Part shown: piece by piece, positions 59,655 through 64,000 of the stretch
Layout of the letters: each line of letters starts with the position of its first letter
How positions within the stretch are numbered: the stretch's first letter is position 1
NCBI RefSeq assembly: GCF_000374185.1
Contig: NZ_KB910518.1
Span: 2,303,687-2,367,686 of the forward strand
Source: Paenibacillus sp. HW567
GTDB taxonomy: Bacteria > Bacillota > Bacilli > Paenibacillales > Paenibacillaceae
Reading direction: 5' to 3'
DNA: 64,000 nucleotides
Position numbers and translations under genes: made by a program
The notes under the pieces: model-generated
What the model was told of the DNA's origin: nothing
The model's database searches: none
The model's input: the letters and a program-made list of their open reading frames with translations, nothing else

Positions 59655-60718
59655 GCGATTTTATAGAAAAAGACGAAGAGCAGACCTCTGCTCCGGAAGC
59701 AAAAATTCATTCAAGATATATCTGCACCGCCAACCACGGGTTCGCCCCGTATGCCCAGGAGGAGCTGCGCCGCCTGTTCGGGGCGGTTAAGAGCACACTG
59801 CTGCTGCCGGGAGAGATTTTCCTGGCTACGCTGGAGGCTGAGCCGGAGGAGGTGTCACGCGTACTTGCGGGCCATCTGCCGATCTTTCTGCGGCATATTC
59901 AGCCTGTGCAGTTCCAGGATCAGGGCGAGATGTCTGCATTGGAACGGTTGTCCGTCTATTTGAGCCGCCGCAGTGAGCTTGCGGGAGAGAAGGTGTCACT
60001 GCATGTCCGCAAGGGCGGCAGCTCCTTCTGGCCCGACAGTCCGGGAGAACTGCGGGAATGGCTGCAGGGGCACTTGCAGGAGCTTGGAGCTGAATTCACC
60101 GTACATGAGCCTGCCTATGTAATTTCGGTCTATGCCGCTGGCGATGCGCTCTATGCCGGTGTCTCCCGTCCCGAGGATAACCTGTCAAGCTGGAACGGCG
60201 GAATGATCCGCTTCCGCAAGGAGGACGGTCAGATTTCCCGGGCCAAGTTCAAGCTGATGGAGGCGGAGAAGGAATTCTCGATTCCATTCCAGAGCTTCCG
60301 GAATGCGGTGGATATTGGCGCATCCCCGGGTGGCTGGACCTCGTTCCTGCTGGAACGGGGTCTCAAGGTGACTGCCGTTGATCCGGCTCTCATGCACGAG
60401 TCGCTACGCAAAAATCCGGCGCTGAAGATTCTGCGCAAAAATGCCGGGGAAGTCAAGTTCCAGGACAATGAGTTTGATCTGCTGGTCTGTGATATGAGCT
60501 GGAGTCCCAAGCTGATGGCCAAGCTGGTTACCGGACTGCTGCACAGTCTGTCACCCGGGGGAACAGCCATTGTCACTGTAAAGCTAATGCATAAGAAACC
60601 GATGGCTGTGATTAAGGAGATTATCGCCATGTTCGAGGACGAGCGGATGCAGGTTCAGCGGGCAAAGCAGTTGTTCCATAACCGTGATGAAATAACACTT
60701 TATATGATTAAGTATTAA
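59651..60718 (+). CDS. RlmM/FtsJ-like SAM-dependent RNA methyltransferase
   Basis: The 355-residue protein has an N-terminal THUMP-like domain (CTANHGFAPYAQEELRRLFG) and an FtsJ-type C-terminal domain with SAM motif DIGASPGGWTSFLLERG. The K-D-K-E tetrad of 2'-O-methyltransferases is plausible as Lys (SRAKFKLMEAE), Asp (LVCDMSWSP), Lys (VTVKLMHKKP) and Glu (RDEITLYMIKY). This fits RlmM, which methylates cytidine 2498 of 23S rRNA in E. coli. It starts at TTG 59651, overlapping the ABC gene stop, and ends the overlapping gene string. Confidence 0.85.
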   Translation: MSDFIEKDEEQTSAPEAKIHSRYICTANHGFAPYAQEELRRLFGAVKSTLLLPGEIFLATLEAEPEEVSRVLAGHLPIFLRHIQPVQFQDQGEMSALERLSVYLSRRSELAGEKVSLHVRKGGSSFWPDSPGELREWLQGHLQELGAEFTVHEPAYVISVYAAGDALYAGVSRPEDNLSSWNGGMIRFRKEDGQISRAKFKLMEAEKEFSIPFQSFRNAVDIGASPGGWTSFLLERGLKVTAVDPALMHESLRKNPALKILRKNAGEVKFQDNEFDLLVCDMSWSPKLMAKLVTGLLHSLSPGGTAIVTVKLMHKKPMAVIKEIIAMFEDERMQVQRAKQLFHNRDEITLYMIKY

Positions 60719-60745
60719 GCGGCAGATTTTAAAGAAAATAACTAA

Positions 60746-60826
60746 GAGGGAAAGCATCCCGTTGCTACGCTGGCGGCTATACGCCATTTTAAGCGTAAAT
60801 AAACGGAGGTTTTCCCTCTTTTTTGT
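60746..60826 (+). terminator. Long stem-loop terminator ending the repair/RNA gene string
   Basis: GAGGGAAA (60746-60753) pairs with TTTCCCTC (60811-60818), followed by TTTTTT. Inside the large loop is a small GGCTATACGCC stem. Confidence 0.7.
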
Positions 60827-60859
60827 GCGGACTTAAGGTGAAGAAACGGAGGAGATATC

Positions 60860-62353
60860 ATGATTTTTGAATCAAAGCTTAGAGCCGGAGAGGTGCTGGG
60901 CGACAGATACAGAATTGTCAGAGCTATAGGGACTGGCGGGATGAGCCGGGTGTTTCTGGCGGAAGATGTGCGTCTTCAGGGCAAGCACTGGGCAGTGAAG
61001 GAGAGTGTAAGCCTAGAAGGGGCTTATGGCGATATTGAGGCCGAAGCTGCGCTGCTGATCTCGCTGAGTCACCCGCTGCTGCCGAGGGTTGCCGATTTTT
61101 TTTCTCCTGATCAGGAGGGCTACTGTTATCTGGTGATGGACTATATTGAAGGTGTGACGCTGGGGCAATATATTTCGGCAAATTCCGGACCTTTGCCGGC
61201 GAGAAGCATCCTCCGATATGCCGGGCAACTGCTGGAAGTGCTGAAATATTTGCATGGGCATCATCCGCCGATTGTTCACCGGGATATGAAGCCGGGAAAT
61301 ATTATGCTGACCAGGCGTGATGAGCTGCTGCTGATCGACTTCGGCATCGCACGCAGGCTAAGAAGCGGGGCCGGTGAGGATACCGAGAAGCTGGGTACGG
61401 TTGGCTTTGCTGCCCCGGAGCAATACGGCGGAGGCCAAAGCCATCCCGTTTCGGATTTGTACGGATTAGGCGCATTGCTGCTTTATATGGCTTCCGGCGG
61501 ACAATACAGCCGCTGGCAGCCGGGAATGGAGGATAAGCTGCGTTCCCGGCTGCCGGCTGCCTTAATTCCAGTAATACGGCGTCTGCTGCGCCATCATCCC
61601 GAAGACAGATACCAGAGCGCTGAGGAGGTCATGCTGGCCTTGGAGCCTATTGAGGCTGAGGTGGAGCATGCTCAGGAGAGAAGGGGTCTAAGCAGTCCGG
61701 CAGCGATGCTCCGCCAAGGAAGAGCAACCACAGTTGTAGCCCTGCTTGGCGTTGCTCCCGGATTGGGCACAACCCATACCTCTCTGGCTGTAAGCAGTTG
61801 TCTTGCGCGAAGCGGGTCTACGGCCTGGGTGGACGCCAGTCCTGATTTGGCGGTCTACGACCGGATTTGCAGTCTGTTTGAAGCACCAAAGGGCGATACA
61901 GAATCCCCATTGATATGGAAGGGGGTTCACTATTGGAGAAAAGCTCCAAAGGGTAATTTCACAGAACTGCTGAATCATGACTATTCGCATGTAGTACTCG
62001 ATCTAGGGACAGTGGGAAATCCCGGTGTGCTGCAGGAATTTGCAGCCAGTGAAATCCCGCTCCTCGTGGCTTCCGGCGCCGACTGGCGGCTGGAGGAAAC
62101 GCTGCACTGGCTCGCTCGAAACGGGCTGGTGCCAGAGCCCGGCTGGAGGATTTGTCTGCCGCTTGCCAGCCGCGCATCGGCTGATCTGCTGGGCTCTGCA
62201 CTTGGCGGCAAGCGGGTCCATGCTCTGCCGTATCAGCAGGACCCTTTTCAGCAGCGGGGCAAGCTGATTGATACGCTTGACGAGTTATTGAAAGACCAGC
62301 TACCGGGACGGAAATATGCCAAGCGTGGCGGAATTTTTCAGAAAAAATCGTAA
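60860..62353 (+). CDS. Ser/Thr protein kinase fused to a ParA/CpaE-like P-loop domain
   Basis: Residues 1-270 form a Hanks-type kinase: glycine loop GTGGMS, Lys in WAVKES, HRDMKPGN near residue 140, DFG and APEQ. Residues 285-480 look like a MinD/ParA/CpaE-type domain: VVALLGVAPGLGTTHTSLAV in place of the deviant Walker A, then WVDASPDLAVYD and HVVLDLGTVGNPG in place of Walker B. The P-loop lacks the KG-GK lysines of true ParA proteins, so ATP hydrolysis is doubtful. There is no membrane segment or PASTA domain, unlike PrkC. GGAGGAG precedes ATG 60860. The neighbours are a ThiF/MoeB-type enzyme and a receiver-like gene. Confidence 0.85.
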   Translation: MIFESKLRAGEVLGDRYRIVRAIGTGGMSRVFLAEDVRLQGKHWAVKESVSLEGAYGDIEAEAALLISLSHPLLPRVADFFSPDQEGYCYLVMDYIEGVTLGQYISANSGPLPARSILRYAGQLLEVLKYLHGHHPPIVHRDMKPGNIMLTRRDELLLIDFGIARRLRSGAGEDTEKLGTVGFAAPEQYGGGQSHPVSDLYGLGALLLYMASGGQYSRWQPGMEDKLRSRLPAALIPVIRRLLRHHPEDRYQSAEEVMLALEPIEAEVEHAQERRGLSSPAAMLRQGRATTVVALLGVAPGLGTTHTSLAVSSCLARSGSTAWVDASPDLAVYDRICSLFEAPKGDTESPLIWKGVHYWRKAPKGNFTELLNHDYSHVVLDLGTVGNPGVLQEFAASEIPLLVASGADWRLEETLHWLARNGLVPEPGWRICLPLASRASADLLGSALGGKRVHALPYQQDPFQQRGKLIDTLDELLKDQLPGRKYAKRGGIFQKKS

Positions 62354-62473
62354 AATCACCATCTGACATCAGCCAGCTTCAAGACCTTTGGCCAATTTCC
62401 TATTTCAGGCGTGCGCTTACTTATGCTACAATAAATCGTTGTATGCTTGGTTCGGTCATAGGGGGTCTCTGAA

Positions 62474-63544
62474 ATGAGTCATAACGCAAAAGATAAAAAC
62501 ACTTCTGCGCAGGAGTACGGACGGAACGGGCGCTACTCGCGCCAGGTGAGGTTCAGCCCTTTCGGTGCGGAGGGGCAGGAGGGACTTGCCCGCTCAACCG
62601 TACTTGTCGTCGGTGTGGGCGCGCTTGGTACAGGGATTGCAGAGACCCTGGCGCGCTGCGGAGTCGGGCGGATTATTCTGGCTGACCGCGATTATGTGGA
62701 ATGGAGCAATCTGCAGCGCCAGCAGCTCTATACCGAGGAGGATGCCCGCCAGCGCACACCCAAAGCTGCCGCCGCCAAGGCGCGGCTTGAGCAGATCAAC
62801 TCGGAGATTATAATAGAGGCACATGTTCTGGATGTACGCGCCGAAGAGCTGGAGAATCTGCTCACGGGTGTAGATCTGATTATGGATGGAACTGATAATT
62901 TCGATACCCGGCTAATCATCAACGATATGGCCCAGAAGCATGGCATTCCCTGGATTTATGGAGCTTGTGTGGGAGGCTACGGGATTACATACACGATTCT
63001 GCCGGGGGAAACCCCGTGCCTGAACTGTCTGCTGGGGGCTGTTCCGCTTGGCGGGGACACCTGCGACACAGCGGGAATACTCCCGCAGGCTGTGCAACTG
63101 GTTACCGCGAACGGCACCGCTGAGGCGCTGAAGCTGCTGGGCGGACGCCGCGAACAACTGCGGAGTAAGCTTCTGTCGTTCGATGTATGGCGCAACGAGC
63201 ACCAGGAGATTGGTGTAAAAGCCGCCAAGAAGGCGGATTGTCCTTCCTGCGGCAGCCATCCAATCTATCCTTACCTGACGGCAGCGAACACCGAGCGCAG
63301 TGATGTGCTGTGCGGCAGAGATACCGTGCAGATCCGCCCGGCGCAGCGCCGGAGGCTGGACCTGCAGGAAACGGCCAGCCGCCTCTCCAGGCTGGCTGCC
63401 GGCAAGGTGGAAAGCAACCCGTACCTGGTTTCCTTCACAGAGGAGCCATACCGCATGGTTATCTTTGCCGACGGGCGGGCGTTGATTCATGGAACAAATG
63501 ATGTTGCCGCCGCCCGCAGCTTTTACCACCGGTATTTCGGTTAG
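62474..63544 (+). CDS. ThiF/MoeB/HesA-family adenylyltransferase (E1-like)
   Basis: The 356-residue protein has the E1-like nucleotide motif VVGVGALGTGIAETLARCGV, the arginine of SNLQRQQLY, the Asp of DGTDNFDTR and zinc-binding pairs CLNC and CPSC. The C-terminal 80 residues are extra and end in a ThiF-linked domain-like block (VSFTEEPYRMVIFADGRALI). Such enzymes adenylate the Gly-Gly end of ThiS or MoaD before sulfur transfer. No thi or moa partner gene lies in this window. GGGGG lies upstream of ATG 62474. A terminator follows. Confidence 0.9.
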   Translation: MSHNAKDKNTSAQEYGRNGRYSRQVRFSPFGAEGQEGLARSTVLVVGVGALGTGIAETLARCGVGRIILADRDYVEWSNLQRQQLYTEEDARQRTPKAAAAKARLEQINSEIIIEAHVLDVRAEELENLLTGVDLIMDGTDNFDTRLIINDMAQKHGIPWIYGACVGGYGITYTILPGETPCLNCLLGAVPLGGDTCDTAGILPQAVQLVTANGTAEALKLLGGRREQLRSKLLSFDVWRNEHQEIGVKAAKKADCPSCGSHPIYPYLTAANTERSDVLCGRDTVQIRPAQRRRLDLQETASRLSRLAAGKVESNPYLVSFTEEPYRMVIFADGRALIHGTNDVAAARSFYHRYFG

Positions 63545-63560
63545 CCGCTTCACAATAATT

Positions 63561-63602
63561 AAGCAAAGAGACCGTTCGCCTGGAATGGTCTCTTTGCTTT
63601 GC
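63561..63602 (+). terminator. Intrinsic terminator after the ThiF/MoeB-type gene
   Basis: AAGCAAAGAGACC and GGTCTCTTTGCTT form a perfect 13-base stem, followed by TGCG rather than a full U-run. Confidence 0.7.
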
Positions 63603-63669
63603 GGGAACTCTATAAATAATCTGCAGCGGTGCTGCCGTTGCAAGGCTGACTTCATACGGGGGATACATT

Positions 63670-64000
63670 GTGAATGAGAGAATTATCTGGTTTGCGGTCG
63701 GGCATCCCCCTGATGCCTATGAAACTGCAGAACAGGGTAAGCGGAGCAGAGAAGAACGCTTGACTCTGGAACATGCGCTGCAAGAGCTGGGTCTGCAAAC
63801 GACAATGAGCGAAGATCTGGGGGATCTTCGCTCATTGCTGTCCAGTCTGGACCCTGTATTGCTGCTTACAGAGCTGCACCATGCTGCAGAGTGGGAAGGG
63901 TGGGGGTTAATTACCGACCTGAGAGAGCAGGGGAGAATACTGCCGGTGATGGTCATTTCCGGCGGAGAGTACGGTGAAGAGGCTGTAGCGGCATTTGATG
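63670..64000 (+). CDS. Receiver-like / CpaE-type protein, N-terminal part (cut by window edge)
   Basis: A GTG at 63670 behind GGGGGAT opens an ORF that runs off the right edge; 110 residues are visible. It begins MNERIIWFAVGHPPDAYETA and has an RLTLEHALQELGLQTTMSED segment, LLSSLDPVLLLTELH and RILPVMVISGGEYGEEAVAAFD. The last segment looks like the end of a response regulator receiver domain, but there is no clear phospho-acceptor Asp cluster. It may be a pseudo-receiver of a CpaE-like or pilus-associated protein. The rest of the gene is needed to decide. Confidence 0.5.
   Translation, partial: MNERIIWFAVGHPPDAYETAEQGKRSREERLTLEHALQELGLQTTMSEDLGDLRSLLSSLDPVLLLTELHHAAEWEGWGLITDLREQGRILPVMVISGGEYGEEAVAAFD

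Noticed and set aside
62912..63655. 247-codon minus-strand ORF opposite the ThiF/MoeB-type gene
   Set aside because: Antisense shadow with no start signal or motif.

Overview
The window is a 64 kb piece of the chromosome of a spore-forming Firmicute, almost certainly Paenibacillus or a close relative. Evidence for this is cotE, spoVK, yneA and lexA, Gram-positive ribosome binding sites, moderately high GC, and a gene order that follows Bacillus subtilis in two blocks: cotE..mutS-mutL..miaA-hfq..spoVK-hflX-ynbB-glnR-glnA and lexA-yneA-ynzC. I see no rRNA, tRNA, prophage, insertion sequence or CRISPR array.

Layout. 0-3.6 kb: an AraC regulator (cut by the edge) divergent from a sugar isomerase and a Gfo/Idh/MocA dehydrogenase, then a YcaQ-type DNA glycosylase gene. 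3.7-8.0 kb: a heterodimeric BmrC/BmrD-like drug exporter on the minus strand, preceded by a 30-codon leader ORF and an intrinsic terminator that look like an attenuator. 8-17 kb: mixed housekeeping genes (HesB-like protein, YpdA, ArsR-family regulator, HAD hydrolase, RsgA paralogue, azoreductase) with a degraded sigma/anti-sigma locus. 17-22.9 kb: an alpha-amylase remnant, a NitT/TauT-type ABC importer, an aromatic acid exporter-like protein and an HD-GYP protein. 23-34.4 kb: cotE, a putative amidoligase, GNAT, mutS, mutL, a methyltransferase, miaA and hfq. 34.5-44.2 kb: a class A penicillin-binding protein, DUF402, YdcF, spoVK, hflX, ynbB, and glnR-glnA with a GlnR operator. 44.2-50.8 kb: small unknown genes, an L,D-transpeptidase, then the SOS locus lexA/yneA/ynzC. 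50.9-60.7 kb: metH, RNase Z, a HAD-IIA phosphatase, then an overlapping gene string (Fpg/Nei glycosylase, endonuclease IV, receiver-like protein, thioredoxin-like protein, ABC ATPase, RlmM-like methyltransferase). 60.8-64 kb: a Ser/Thr kinase fused to a ParA/CpaE-like domain, a ThiF/MoeB-type enzyme and a truncated receiver-like gene.

Themes. DNA maintenance is over-represented: mutS, mutL, Fpg/Nei, nfo, lexA and the YcaQ-like glycosylase. The YcaQ-like gene has a LexA-type box inside a promoter built like that of lexA itself. The most interesting non-coding items are the exporter attenuator, a twin-terminator leader before the RsgA paralogue, a triplicated 66 bp repeat inside the ABC importer operon and a 51 bp tandem repeat after the amidoligase gene. 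No wholly new system is proven here. The strongest leads are the SOS-linked glycosylase, the attenuated exporter, the cotE-linked amidoligase and the kinase-ATPase fusion with its E1-like neighbour.
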